The notes under the pieces: generated by a model
Databases searched by the model: none
The model's input: only the letters and a program-made list of their open reading frames with translations
What the model was told of the DNA's origin: nothing
Source of the DNA: Synechococcus sp. PROS-U-1
GTDB taxonomy: Bacteria > Cyanobacteriota > Cyanobacteriia > PCC-6307 > Cyanobiaceae
Assembly: GCF_014279755.1 (NCBI RefSeq)
Contig: NZ_CP047951.1
Coordinates: 868,001 to 932,000, forward strand
DNA: 64,000 nucleotides
Direction: 5' to 3'
Made by a program: the position numbers and the translations under genes
Shown here: positions 8,855-17,331 of the stretch, in pieces
Numbering within the stretch: the stretch's first letter is position 1
How the letters are laid out: each line of letters opens with the position of its first letter

Positions 8855-9940
8855 ATGGGCTGGGCCCTGCAACGGTTTTCGCTCACCAAGGCTGTTCCCC
8901 TCACGATCAGCCGTGGCACCACAGCCTCCGTGGTGCGATTGGAACTCAGGCTTGACCGGGATGGGCTGATCGGTCGCGGCGAGACCGGTGGATTCGAGAC
9001 CGGTCACCGTGCCTTTGCTCTCGAGGCTGTGGAACAGGAGCTGCTTGCGCTGCTGCCGCAACTCGATGCGTTGGATCCCAGCCGACCGCAACGGTTCGAG
9101 CCCTTGCTGGCGCCCCTGAGTCCGCCGGCCCGTTGTGCCATCGATCTGGCCTTATGGGACTGGTATGGCCAACGGCTCGGCCATCCGCTGTGGCGGCTCT
9201 GGGGTTTGGATGCGGCCGAGGGGGTGGCCACCAGCGTCACCCTGGGACTGGCCTCTGAGGCTGCGGTGCTGGATCGTCTTCACCGCTGGTGGACTCAGCT
9301 TCCCGCGACGCGGGTCAAACTCAAGCTGGGGAGCCCCGATGGGTTGGACCACGACAGAAGCCTGCTGAAGGCAGTGGCCCAGGCCATCACGGAGCGATCC
9401 CAGCTGCAGGGTGTGGCGATTGAACTCCAGGTGGATGCCAACGGTGGCTGGACCCTGGAACAGGCCAAGCGGATGTTGGAGTCCCTGGCTTCTTTCAAGG
9501 TGGTCCTGTTGGAGCAACCCCTTGCTCCTGATCTGGATCCGGCGCGGGACACGGCAGGCTTCATGCAGCTGCATCCGCACTGTCCGATGCCTTTGGTGGC
9601 GGATGAAAGCTGCTGGGATTTGGAGGATCTGCTGCGTCTGGCTCCAGTAGTGGACGGTGTGAATCTCAAGCTGCTGAAGACCGGTGGCCTCACTCAGGCC
9701 CTGCTGATGGCCCAAGTGGCGCAGCGGAAGGGGCTGGATCTGATGGTGGGCTGTTATTCCGACAGCTCTCTACTGAATGGTGCAGCGGCCCAGTTGCTGC
9801 CCTTCATCCGTTGGCCCGATCTCGACAGCCATCTCAACCTGGTTGACGATCCATTCGCTGGGCTGGCGTTGCACGGTGATCAGCTGGTCCCTTCTTCGAC
9901 GTGCGGATTGGGGATTCGCCCCAAAGCAGACAGGCCTTGA
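8855..9940 (+). CDS. Enolase-superfamily epimerase (dipeptide epimerase / DgcA-like)
   Basis: A 361-residue member of the muconate-lactonizing subgroup of the enolase superfamily. The catalytic set reads clearly: KxK base in RVKLKLG, metal ligands in QVDANGGW, LLEQPL and VADESCWD, and the second base in VNLKLLKTGG. This is the pattern of L-Ala-D/L-Glu epimerases and of the N-acetyl-D-glutamate racemase DgcA. I use the ATG at 8855 rather than the upstream one at 8831, because conservation should begin at the barrel-capping strand. A DUF1611 gene follows 40 bases downstream on the same strand, the same pairing as dgcN-dgcA. The substrate (dipeptide or N-acetyl-glutamate) cannot be decided from sequence alone. 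Confidence 0.8.
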   Translation: MGWALQRFSLTKAVPLTISRGTTASVVRLELRLDRDGLIGRGETGGFETGHRAFALEAVEQELLALLPQLDALDPSRPQRFEPLLAPLSPPARCAIDLALWDWYGQRLGHPLWRLWGLDAAEGVATSVTLGLASEAAVLDRLHRWWTQLPATRVKLKLGSPDGLDHDRSLLKAVAQAITERSQLQGVAIELQVDANGGWTLEQAKRMLESLASFKVVLLEQPLAPDLDPARDTAGFMQLHPHCPMPLVADESCWDLEDLLRLAPVVDGVNLKLLKTGGLTQALLMAQVAQRKGLDLMVGCYSDSSLLNGAAAQLLPFIRWPDLDSHLNLVDDPFAGLALHGDQLVPSSTCGLGIRPKADRP

Positions 9941-9980
9941 GCTGCACTGCTATCGGTGTGCGTGAAAGCACGGCAGCTTT

Positions 9981-11063
9981 ATGAGCGGGATTCAGGCGCC
10001 GCCAGGATTTCGAGACATGCGGTTGGTGCTGCTCCAACACGGCTGTTTAGCCAGTCTCACCGGGAAGACCGGGCTGGCCATGCTGCGCCACCGTGCCGGC
10101 CCGATCGTCGCGGTGATCGATCCCGACCATGCCGGCCAGTCTCTGCAGCAGATCACCGGCATTGCGCGTGACGTGCCGGTGGTGTCGGATTTGGCCGCGG
10201 CTCTTCCCTACCAGCCGGAGGCTGCTGTGATTGGTCTGGCTCCCTCTGGAGGGAGACTGCCGGACCCTGTTCGTCACGATGTCCTGGAGGCGTTGCGCGC
10301 AGGCCTTCACCTCGCCAGCGGACTTCACACTCGACTGGCTGAGGATCCGGAATTGGGTGCAGCCTGCTGGCCAGACCGCTGGATCTGGGATCTGCGGCGG
10401 GAGCCGGAGGCTCTCGGTATCGGCCAGGCACGGGCTGCAGCGCTTCCCTGTCAACGCCTTTTGGCGGTTGGAACCGACATGGCGGTGGGAAAGATGAGCG
10501 CCTGCCTGGCTTTGCTGGAGGCGGCCCAGAGTTCCGGCATTCCCTCGCGCTTTGTTGGGACGGGACAGGCGGGAATTCTGATCAGTGGAGAAGGGGTTGC
10601 CCTGGATGCTGTTCGCGTCGATTACGCCGCCGGTGCGGTGGAGGCGGCGGTGCTTCGGGCGGCGGATGCTCTGCCGGAGCAGGGCCTCGTGCTTGTTGAG
10701 GGGCAGGGGTCGTTGTGTCACCCCGCCTCAACCGCGACCCTCCCCCTGTTGCGCGGAGCCCAGCCAACCGCCCTCTTGCTCGTGCATCGGGCTGGCCAGC
10801 AGACCATCGATCGACTGCCTCAGATTCCTCTCCCCGACCTCGCGGCCTTGGTGGCCACCACGGAAGCCTTGGCGAGTTGGGCACGGCCTGATGGCGCAGG
10901 CACTTCAGCCAAGGTGGCTGCCGTCGCCCTCAACACCGCACGCCTCGATGAGGATCAGGCCACGATCGAGGTTGATCGATTGAGTCAGACGCTTGGCTTG
11001 CCATGCACAGATCCCATTCGCTGGGGCGCCGAGCCTCTGCTCAAAGCCTTCATGAGTTTTTGA
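9981..11063 (+). CDS. DUF1611 family protein (DgcN-like, P-loop)
   Basis: A 360-residue DUF1611 protein. The N-terminal half is Rossmann-like (IVAVIDPDHAG, VIGLAPSGG). The C-terminal half is a P-loop domain with the Walker-A-like GTDMAVGKMSA and the family signature FVGTGQAGILISGEGVALDAV, followed by VLVEGQGSL. The DUF1611 member DgcN has been reported as a D-glutamate N-acetyltransferase working with the racemase DgcA. The upstream neighbour here is an enolase-superfamily epimerase, so the same function is a reasonable hypothesis. Spacing of 40 bases and the shared strand suggest an operon. Family membership is clear; the enzyme activity is inferred. Confidence 0.8.
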   Translation: MSGIQAPPGFRDMRLVLLQHGCLASLTGKTGLAMLRHRAGPIVAVIDPDHAGQSLQQITGIARDVPVVSDLAAALPYQPEAAVIGLAPSGGRLPDPVRHDVLEALRAGLHLASGLHTRLAEDPELGAACWPDRWIWDLRREPEALGIGQARAAALPCQRLLAVGTDMAVGKMSACLALLEAAQSSGIPSRFVGTGQAGILISGEGVALDAVRVDYAAGAVEAAVLRAADALPEQGLVLVEGQGSLCHPASTATLPLLRGAQPTALLLVHRAGQQTIDRLPQIPLPDLAALVATTEALASWARPDGAGTSAKVAAVALNTARLDEDQATIEVDRLSQTLGLPCTDPIRWGAEPLLKAFMSF

Positions 11064-11068
11064 AAAAG

Positions 11069-11142
11069 GGCGAGCGAGGGGATTCGAACCCCCGAATAGC
11101 GGCGCCACAAGCCGCTGCCTTAACCACTTGGCGACGCCCGCC
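11069..11142 (-). tRNA. tRNA-His (anticodon GTG)
   Basis: A complete cloverleaf reads on the minus strand: acceptor stem GCGGGCG with CGCTCGC, anticodon loop TTGTGGC giving GTG, and the T arm with GGTTCGAATCC. The base before the acceptor stem is G and the discriminator is C. The G(-1):C73 pair specific for histidine is therefore present and the G is encoded. The gene is convergent with the DUF1611 gene, whose stop lies 5 bases away. Confidence 0.97.
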
Positions 11143-11183
11143 GCGTCCGTGAGAATCTACCAACACGAGCCGCAGCCTGCCTG

Positions 11184-11615
11184 GTGTCCCCTTTATCGCG
11201 TCCGCAACGTGTGCCTGCCCTGGCGCTGTTGACGGGGGGTGTCGCCATGGCCGGCGTGCTGTCTCTGGTGTTCTCCAATCCCTCCCTGGACGACTACGAG
11301 GCCCATGCCGGAGCCCAGTTGGTCAAGTTGGGCACCAAGGAACTCTGTGACGCACCAACCCTGCCGATGGTGCTGCGTCTGTGGATTCGCAATTGCCCTG
11401 AATTGATTGCATCCCAACGGGATGCTCTGGCGGCGCTGGCCGGTCAGTTCACCACCCGTCGCAACCTGGTAGTGGCCAGCTTGTATTCCACCCGCATGGG
11501 AGGAAAGGAGTTGCTGCCGGGGCTGCGCCTGCCTGGCTTCGATGTGCTGACCCTTGGAGTGGCGGGACGTTTTGTGATTCTCAGAACCGACGCAAGCAAC
11601 GGTGCGCCGGAGTGA
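11184..11615 (+). CDS. DUF4359 family protein
   Basis: A 143-residue protein with an N-terminal membrane helix or uncleaved signal at residues 10-30 (VPALALLTGGVAMAGVLSLV), followed by the NPSLDDYEAHAGAQL motif that I associate with DUF4359. This family occurs mainly in cyanobacteria and has no assigned function. Two Cys residues (ELCDAP and RNCPEL) could form a disulfide outside the cytoplasm. The start is GTG. The stop codon overlaps the GTG start of the next gene (GTGA), so the two are translationally coupled. Confidence 0.7.
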   Translation: MSPLSRPQRVPALALLTGGVAMAGVLSLVFSNPSLDDYEAHAGAQLVKLGTKELCDAPTLPMVLRLWIRNCPELIASQRDALAALAGQFTTRRNLVVASLYSTRMGGKELLPGLRLPGFDVLTLGVAGRFVILRTDASNGAPE

Positions 11616-12892
11616 CGGACGCTCCGTCGCTTGAGTTCCAGCCGGGAAGCGGTGTCCTTGATGCTTGGGTTCCCCTTGGACTGCTTGATTTCGACCCTGC
11701 AACACCCGTGCCAGTCGTCGAGACGCAGGGGCTGACGCCTGTGCGTCTCGCCTGGCATCAGGGGCGCCTGTGTGAGCTGAAGCCTTTGACCACTGATCAA
11801 TCGCCACCGTCTCGGATGGTGCTGCCGCGATTGGTGGACTGCCATGTTCATTTGGACAAGGCCTACACCTGGCAGGACCATCCCAACCTCAGGGGCAGTT
11901 ATGGGGGTGCTCTGGACGCCAACCTGCAGGAGCACAACACGCGAACCGTGGGATCGGTTCTCCAACGCGGCGAGCGTGCATTGAAGAGGGCCTACGGCCA
12001 TGGTCTGCGCGCCGTGCGCAGCCATGTCGACAGTGGTGGCCCCGGTGCCGAGCCCAGCTGGGATGCATTGCTCACCCTTCAGCAACGCTGGCGCAGCCGC
12101 ATCGATCTTCAGCTGGTGGCGTTGGTGCCCCTGGCGTTCTGGGGGTCAGCTGAAGCGGATGCTCTGGCGCGTCGTGTGGCCGCCAGTGGCGGGTGCCTTG
12201 GCGGTGTCCTCACCCCTCCCTGTGGATCGGCTGAGGTGACGCATCAGTTGGAGCGCCTGTTGCGTCTTGCTGATCGTTACAGCTGCGGCGTCGATCTGCA
12301 TATCGATGAGGCCGATCATGGTCCGGCCGAGGGCATGGTTCAGCTTCTCAAGGCTCTGCGGCGCGTGCCGGTGCAGGTTCCTGTCACCTGCAGCCATGCC
12401 AGCAGTCTTTCGCTGCTGCCGGCGCCACGCCTGTTGCGGTTGGCAGAGCACATGGCGGCAGTACAGCTTCGCGTCATTGCACTGCCCCTCACCAATGCCT
12501 GGTTGCTGGCGCGATCGGAGGGTGCCACTCCGCTTCAGCGTCCGCAGGCCCCGATCCGTCAGTTGCAACGCTGTGGTGTTCCGGTGGCGGTGGCGGGAGA
12601 CAACGTGGCTGACCCCTGGTTCCCCGGAGGCGACTTCGATCCCTTGGCCCTGCTGGCCGCGTCGATGCCGTTGACCCAGCTGTTGCCCTGGCAGCGCCTG
12701 GGTCTGGCCCCCTTCACCACGGCACCGTCAGCGATTCTTCAGCTGGAGTGGGATGGGGTGCTGCGGGCCGGTGCTCCTGCCGATCTGATTTGCATCGAGG
12801 GCCAGGGATGGTCGGATCTGATCCGCTGCCCTCCGCAGCGCCAGGTTCTCGTGAAAGGCCACTGGCTGACGTCATCGGGCGCTAGACCCTGA
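11612..12892 (+). CDS. CodA-like amidohydrolase (cytosine deaminase family)
   Basis: A 426-residue metal-dependent hydrolase. It has the H-x-H pair in CHVHLDK near residue 78, a second ligand/catalytic His-Glu in DLHIDEADH, a third His in CSHASSL and the catalytic Asp in VAGDNVADPW. These match the layout of cytosine deaminase CodA, which uses a single metal and no carboxylated Lys. CodA-like enzymes also act on isoguanine, creatinine and N-isopropylammelide-type substrates, so the substrate here is open. The start is GTG overlapping the upstream stop. A flavin oxidase follows four bases later, suggesting that one pathway uses both. Confidence 0.75.
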   Translation: MTDAPSLEFQPGSGVLDAWVPLGLLDFDPATPVPVVETQGLTPVRLAWHQGRLCELKPLTTDQSPPSRMVLPRLVDCHVHLDKAYTWQDHPNLRGSYGGALDANLQEHNTRTVGSVLQRGERALKRAYGHGLRAVRSHVDSGGPGAEPSWDALLTLQQRWRSRIDLQLVALVPLAFWGSAEADALARRVAASGGCLGGVLTPPCGSAEVTHQLERLLRLADRYSCGVDLHIDEADHGPAEGMVQLLKALRRVPVQVPVTCSHASSLSLLPAPRLLRLAEHMAAVQLRVIALPLTNAWLLARSEGATPLQRPQAPIRQLQRCGVPVAVAGDNVADPWFPGGDFDPLALLAASMPLTQLLPWQRLGLAPFTTAPSAILQLEWDGVLRAGAPADLICIEGQGWSDLIRCPPQRQVLVKGHWLTSSGARP

Positions 12893-12895
12893 CTA

Positions 12896-14260
12896 GTGTT
12901 CAGCCACGTTATGGGTCGTGCCGAAGCCTTAATCGCCTTGCGGCAAGCCCTCAGCGCTGTTTCTGAGCTGGAGCTGTTGAGTGAACCGGCTGAGCTTCAG
13001 CGCCATTCCCGGGATGCCTTCGAGTACTCCCCCGTCCTCACGCCCCGGCTGGAGAGCTGTCGTGCTGAGTTGGTGGTCCGCCCCCGCACGGTGGAGGCCG
13101 TTGAACGGCTGGCTTCGGCTTGCGCTGAGCACCAGGTTCCTCTGACCCTGCGCGGCTCCGGGACCGGGAACTACGGCCAGTGTGTGCCTTTGGAAGGGGG
13201 CGTGGTGATGCTCACCACGGCCCTGCGTCAGATCCGATCGTTGGATGCGGCGACCGGGGTGGTGACCGTGGAACCGGGCTGTGTGATGCGCGATCTGGAT
13301 CAGGAGCTACGCCGGCATGGGCGCCAGCTTCGCTTGATGCCCAGCACCTGGCGTAGCGCCACCATCGGCGGCTTCGTTGCGGGTGGCTCGGGTGGCATCG
13401 GTTCCTTGCGCTGGGGTTTTCTGCGGGATCCAGGCCATCTGCTGGGGCTTGAGGTCGTGCCGCTGCGCGCGGATGCCCAACGCCATCAGATCGGTGAGAT
13501 GGACGCCGAAGCGTTGAACCATGCTTATGGCACCAACGGCATTATCACGGCCCTCAGCCTGGCCACCGCCCCAGCGGTCAACTGGCATCAGGTGAGTGTG
13601 GACTGCCCGGGCTGGGAGCAGGCAATCGAGCTGATGCACAGGATCGCGGCATCCGCTGTGGATCTTCATCTGGCCACCCTCCTGGAGCAGCCGCTGCTGC
13701 CGCGGATGCCCAGTTGGGGTGGCCCTGCCGTCCCTGCGCATCGGCTGCTGTTGCTCGTCGCGCCCGATGGGCTCAATAGCCTGCAACGGATGGCCCAGTC
13801 AGCCGGCGCCACCCTGCGGGATCTCGGGCCCGAGGATCTCTCCGGGGGCAATGGATTGCGCGAACTGAGCTGGAACCACACGACCCTGCATGTTCGTTCT
13901 TCAGAGCCAGGGTGGACCTACCTCCAAATGTTGTTGCCGCAGCCGGAGGCCCCGGCAATGGCGGCGTTGAAGGAGCGCTGGGGAGATGCCCTGATCTGGC
14001 ATCTCGAGCTGGTGTGCCAGCAGGGCCGTCCCCGTTTGGCTGCCCTGCCACTGGTGCGCTGGCAGGGGGCGGAGCCGCTGAACCGGTTGATGGACGACTG
14101 CAAATCTGCGGGTGCCGTGCTGTTCAACCCCCACGTGATCACGGTGGAGGATGGCGGCCTCGGCGTGATCGATGCTGATCAGGTGGCGGCCAAGCACCGC
14201 TTTGATCCGGCAGGTCTGCTCAATCCCGGCAAGCTGCGGGGCTGGGAGGAGCGATCCTGA
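12896..14260 (+). CDS. FAD-binding oxidase, GlcD / D-lactate dehydrogenase type
   Basis: A 454-residue flavoprotein of the FAD_binding_4 / PCMH family. The nucleotide loop TLRGSGTGNYGQCVPLEGGVV is near residues 80-100, the second FAD segment is LMPSTWRSATIGGFVAGGSGGIGSL, and the C-terminal FAD-oxidase domain ends with FDPAGLLNPGKL. Relatives oxidise 2-hydroxyacids such as glycolate or D-lactate. Members with this G-N-Y-G loop also include uncharacterised cyanobacterial paralogues. The GTG start is three bases after the amidohydrolase stop. The C-terminus is convergent with the pentapeptide gene, three bases apart. The substrate is unknown. Confidence 0.75.
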   Translation: MFSHVMGRAEALIALRQALSAVSELELLSEPAELQRHSRDAFEYSPVLTPRLESCRAELVVRPRTVEAVERLASACAEHQVPLTLRGSGTGNYGQCVPLEGGVVMLTTALRQIRSLDAATGVVTVEPGCVMRDLDQELRRHGRQLRLMPSTWRSATIGGFVAGGSGGIGSLRWGFLRDPGHLLGLEVVPLRADAQRHQIGEMDAEALNHAYGTNGIITALSLATAPAVNWHQVSVDCPGWEQAIELMHRIAASAVDLHLATLLEQPLLPRMPSWGGPAVPAHRLLLLVAPDGLNSLQRMAQSAGATLRDLGPEDLSGGNGLRELSWNHTTLHVRSSEPGWTYLQMLLPQPEAPAMAALKERWGDALIWHLELVCQQGRPRLAALPLVRWQGAEPLNRLMDDCKSAGAVLFNPHVITVEDGGLGVIDADQVAAKHRFDPAGLLNPGKLRGWEERS

Positions 14261-14263
14261 GGA

Positions 14264-14809
14264 TCAGCAACCGAGGCTGTCGAAGGTGGCGACTCCGGTG
14301 CTGGGGTTGATGCCATCGGCCTCGCGGCAGAGCCGGCGTTGATCATCGCGATCGAGCAGGGCATCGGTGAAGTCGGCCCCCTCGATCTGTGCATTGCTGA
14401 AGCTGCTTCCAGAAGCAATGATCCCGGTGAGGACGGCGTTGCGTAAATCAGTGGCGACGAAGTCGGCGCGATCCATCAGGGCATCGGAGAGATCAGCGCC
14501 TTGGAAATCCGCTTCGGCGAAAGCCCCCTGGGTGAGGATCGCCCCGTGCAGGTTGGCGCTTCGGAAATTCGCCCCACGGCCCACGGCTCCCGCAAAGGAG
14601 GTGTTGGCCAGGTTCTGGCCTTCGAAGTCTCCGTTGGTTTGGTTGGTGAGCGTGTAGTCCACTTTTTCCTGGAACAGGGCCCGGTCCTGCAGGCCCACCC
14701 CCGTGGAGGTGTCCAGGGCTTGGGCCGGAGCTCCCATGAGCAAGAGGGGCAGAAGAAGGCTCAGCAGCCAGGAAATTCGCAGCACAGTCCGCGCGCAAGC
14801 TGCGTTCAC
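14264..14809 (-). CDS. Exported pentapeptide-repeat protein (probably thylakoid lumen)
   Basis: A 181-residue protein. A signal peptide occupies residues 1-32 (hydrophobic core LLSLLLPLLLMGAPAQA, cleavage after AQA). Residues ~55-145 are pentapeptide repeats of the A(D/N)LXX type, such as ANFRSANLHGAILTQ and ADFQGADLSDALMDRADF, which form a right-handed square helix. The C-terminus has two Cys (RRLCREADG and DSLGC) with the NPSTGV motif seen in lumenal pentapeptide proteins of cyanobacteria and chloroplasts. It overlaps folC by four bases and is the last gene of the argD-folC run. The molecular function of this class is unknown. Confidence 0.85.
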   Translation of the reverse strand: MNAACARTVLRISWLLSLLLPLLLMGAPAQALDTSTGVGLQDRALFQEKVDYTLTNQTNGDFEGQNLANTSFAGAVGRGANFRSANLHGAILTQGAFAEADFQGADLSDALMDRADFVATDLRNAVLTGIIASGSSFSNAQIEGADFTDALLDRDDQRRLCREADGINPSTGVATFDSLGC

Positions 14810-16020
14810 TCTGCCGTTACAACGTTGCGAGCGAACAGGTCACCGATCAGATAGAGCGATCCGGCAACAATCGGCATCGGAGTTGGCCATCCATCGCTGT
14901 TGAGTTGGTGCAGCACGGTTTCAAGGCTGTCGGCTTCCTGCAGCTGGTGGCTGAGCCGGGGCAGATCCTGGAGCAGCGCTGCTCGGCACCAGCTCTTGTG
15001 GCCCGGTACTGGAAGAATCCAGGCCTGGTCATGGGGCTGTAGCAAGGCCTGGAGCATGGCGACAGCGTCCTTGTGGGCCTGAATGGCCAGGATCCAGACC
15101 ACACCCAGAGATTCGTCGCGCCACTTGTTTCGTTCCTGGGCCAGTTGCCGGGCGGCGGGTGGATTGTGGGCTCCATCAAGGCGAAGCTGATGCTCTCCCC
15201 AACGCACCGTCTGCAGGCGGCCGGGCCAGCGGGCTGCTGAAAAGCCCTCACGGATCACGGCTTCAGGCAGCGTCCAGCCCACCCCGCACAAGGCCTGCAA
15301 TGCACCCAGGGCCACAGCGGCGTTGCTTTGTTGAATCTCCCCCGGAAGACCCAGCTGCCATGACGGTGCCAGGGGCTTCACCCACTGCAGGTTGGCCTGC
15401 TGCTTCCGGCAGGTCTCCTCCAGGACGGCCTGCACAGCGGGATCTTGTGCCCCACTGATCACGGTGGCGTGAGGCGGGATCGCTGCTGCTTTCTCCATCG
15501 CGATGGCGGTGAGGTTGTCCCCCAGGTGTTCGCAGTGATCCAGCCCGATGCTGGCGACTGCAATGACGGGACGGCAGGGATGTGCTGTGGTCGCGTCAAG
15601 CCGTCCCCCCAGGCCTACTTCCAGCACCAGGAGTTCGCAGGCGCCCCGCTGAAACTCCACAAAGGCTGCGGTCACGAGCAGTTCAAAGGGCGTCAGCCGA
15701 TGCCGTGCGTTGAGGGGCTGCAGGTCCTGCAACTGGCATCGCAGCGTTTCCACCGCAATTGGTTCTCCTTGGATCCGGATGCGTTCGCACCAGCTCACCA
15801 GGTGCGGGGAGGTGGTGACTCCGCAACGGAGTCCGGCGGTGCACAGGGCTGCTTCCAGAAAACTGACGATGGATCCCTTGCCGTTGGTGCCGATCACCTG
15901 AATCGCAGGAACCGACTGACAGGGGTGATTGAGGTCGTTGAGGGCCGCCTGCATGCGATCCAACTGCAGATCCATGCCACGCAGGTCAAAGCGTGGGATC
16001 AGATCAGAGAGATCGTCCAC
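14806..16020 (-). CDS. folC: Folylpolyglutamate / dihydrofolate synthase
   Basis: FolC adds L-glutamate to dihydropteroate and elongates the polyglutamate tail of folates. The 404-residue protein has the Mur-ligase P-loop VIGTNGKGSIVSFLEAAL near residues 43-60 and the folate-binding TSPHLVSWCERIRI motif. It also has the central LEVGLGGRLDATTAHPC segment and the LDGAHNPPAARQLA element of the C-terminal domain. It abuts argD (stop and start adjacent) and overlaps the pentapeptide gene, so the three are probably co-transcribed. Confidence 0.93.
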   Translation of the reverse strand: MDDLSDLIPRFDLRGMDLQLDRMQAALNDLNHPCQSVPAIQVIGTNGKGSIVSFLEAALCTAGLRCGVTTSPHLVSWCERIRIQGEPIAVETLRCQLQDLQPLNARHRLTPFELLVTAAFVEFQRGACELLVLEVGLGGRLDATTAHPCRPVIAVASIGLDHCEHLGDNLTAIAMEKAAAIPPHATVISGAQDPAVQAVLEETCRKQQANLQWVKPLAPSWQLGLPGEIQQSNAAVALGALQALCGVGWTLPEAVIREGFSAARWPGRLQTVRWGEHQLRLDGAHNPPAARQLAQERNKWRDESLGVVWILAIQAHKDAVAMLQALLQPHDQAWILPVPGHKSWCRAALLQDLPRLSHQLQEADSLETVLHQLNSDGWPTPMPIVAGSLYLIGDLFARNVVTAE

Positions 16021-17202
16021 TCAGCTGAAGCTGGAGAGGGTCGCCGCCAGACGGCGCAGTAGTTCGCGGATCTCGCGCTTGTTGATGGTCAGAGGGGGCA
16101 CCATGCGCAGCACGGAGGGGCCGGCCGCCACCAGCAGCAGGCCGTGATCGATGGCGGCTTTTGCCAGCTGGGGGGCCGTCCAACTGCTGCCCTCCCGGAT
16201 CACGATGCCTTGCAGCAGGCCCCAGCCCCGCACGCTTTGCAGGTGCTCAGGGAAGCAGTGCACCAGCTCCTGGAGCCCGTCACGCAGTTGTTCACCTCTG
16301 GCTGTGACGTTGTTCAGCAGATCCCGTCGTTCGATCTCGGTAGCCACTGTCAATCCGGCTCGGCAGGCGAAGGGATTGCCACCGAAGGTGCTGGCGTGGT
16401 CGCCAGGTTCGAACACATCAGCCGAGGCATTCACCAGCAAGGCTCCGATGGCATGGCCACCGCCCAGCCCCTTGGCCAGGGTGAAGGCGTCAGGGGTGAT
16501 GCCCAGTTGTTCGTAGCCCCACAGGCGGCCGCTCCGCCCCATGCCCACCTGAACCTCGTCCAGGATCAGCAGGATGTTCCGCTGGGTACAGATCTCGCGC
16601 AAGCGTGAGAAGAACGCGCGGTTGCCTGGATTAACACCACCTTCCCCCTGGAGGGGTTCCACCAGCACAGCCGCGATGGAAGGGCCTGCTTGCTCATGGC
16701 TGTTGATCAGGGCTTCCAGGGCCGTCAGATCGTTGTAAGGGAAGTAATCAAACCCGGGCACCATGGGCTCAAAACCCTTGTGGTACTTGGGTTGACCGGT
16801 GGCGGTGACAGCAGCGAGGGTGCGGCCGTGGAAGCTGGCTGCCGCCGTGAGAATCACGGGTTGCTTGATGCCTCGGCGTTGATGGCCGTGTTTGCGGGCC
16901 AATTTGATCGCGGCTTCGTTGGCTTCCGCGCCGGAATTGCAGAAAAAAACGCTGTCGGCACAGCTGTGGTTCACCAGCCAGCTGGCGAGCTGCTCCTGTT
17001 CAGGAATCCGATAGAGATTCGAGACGTGTTGAAGGCGTCCGAGCTGTTTGCGCAGAGCTTGGTACATCGCTCTGTCGCTGTGGCCCAGTGTGCAGGTCGC
17101 GATACCAGCGACAGCATCGAGGTATCTCCGACCTTGTGTGTCTTTGACCCAGCAGCCCTTCCCTTTGGCCAAAGCCAGAGGGAAACGGCCGTAGGTGTTC
17201 AT
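16021..17202 (-). CDS. argD: Acetylornithine aminotransferase
   Basis: ArgD is a PLP enzyme that converts N-acetylglutamate semialdehyde to N-acetylornithine in arginine synthesis. The 393-residue protein has the class III signature LLILDEVQVGMGRSGRLWGYEQLGITPDAFTLAKGLGGG split over residues ~210-250, with the PLP Lys in TLAKGLGGG. The PLP-phosphate contact FCNSGAEANEAAIKLAR is near residue 95. The start is ATG at 17202 (MNTYGRFP). A longer open frame runs to 17283, but its first 27 codons are the tRNA-Leu gene, so they are excluded. Confidence 0.92.
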   Translation of the reverse strand: MNTYGRFPLALAKGKGCWVKDTQGRRYLDAVAGIATCTLGHSDRAMYQALRKQLGRLQHVSNLYRIPEQEQLASWLVNHSCADSVFFCNSGAEANEAAIKLARKHGHQRRGIKQPVILTAAASFHGRTLAAVTATGQPKYHKGFEPMVPGFDYFPYNDLTALEALINSHEQAGPSIAAVLVEPLQGEGGVNPGNRAFFSRLREICTQRNILLILDEVQVGMGRSGRLWGYEQLGITPDAFTLAKGLGGGHAIGALLVNASADVFEPGDHASTFGGNPFACRAGLTVATEIERRDLLNNVTARGEQLRDGLQELVHCFPEHLQSVRGWGLLQGIVIREGSSWTAPQLAKAAIDHGLLLVAAGPSVLRMVPPLTINKREIRELLRRLAATLSSFS

Positions 17203-17215
17203 CACAGCGGATGGA

Positions 17216-17298
17216 TGGGAGCCGGGGGACTTGAACCCCCAAGACCAGTGGCCGGCTGATTTTGAGTCAGCTGCGTCTACCAATTCCGCCAGGCTCCC
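17216..17298 (-). tRNA. tRNA-Leu (anticodon CAA)
   Basis: A class II tRNA on the minus strand: acceptor GGGAGCC with GGCTCCC, discriminator A, anticodon loop CTCAAAA giving CAA (reads UUG), a long variable arm and the T loop GTTCAAGTC. It ends 13 bases before the argD ATG on the same strand, so argD is probably expressed from the same transcript or from a promoter inside the tRNA gene. Confidence 0.96.
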
Positions 17299-17331
17299 GC
17301 ACAGGGATTGTATTGATTGAAGGGCCCCGTT

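Noticed and set aside
16021-17283. A longer argD with 27 extra N-terminal codons
   Set aside because: The extra codons are the tRNA-Leu(CAA) gene.
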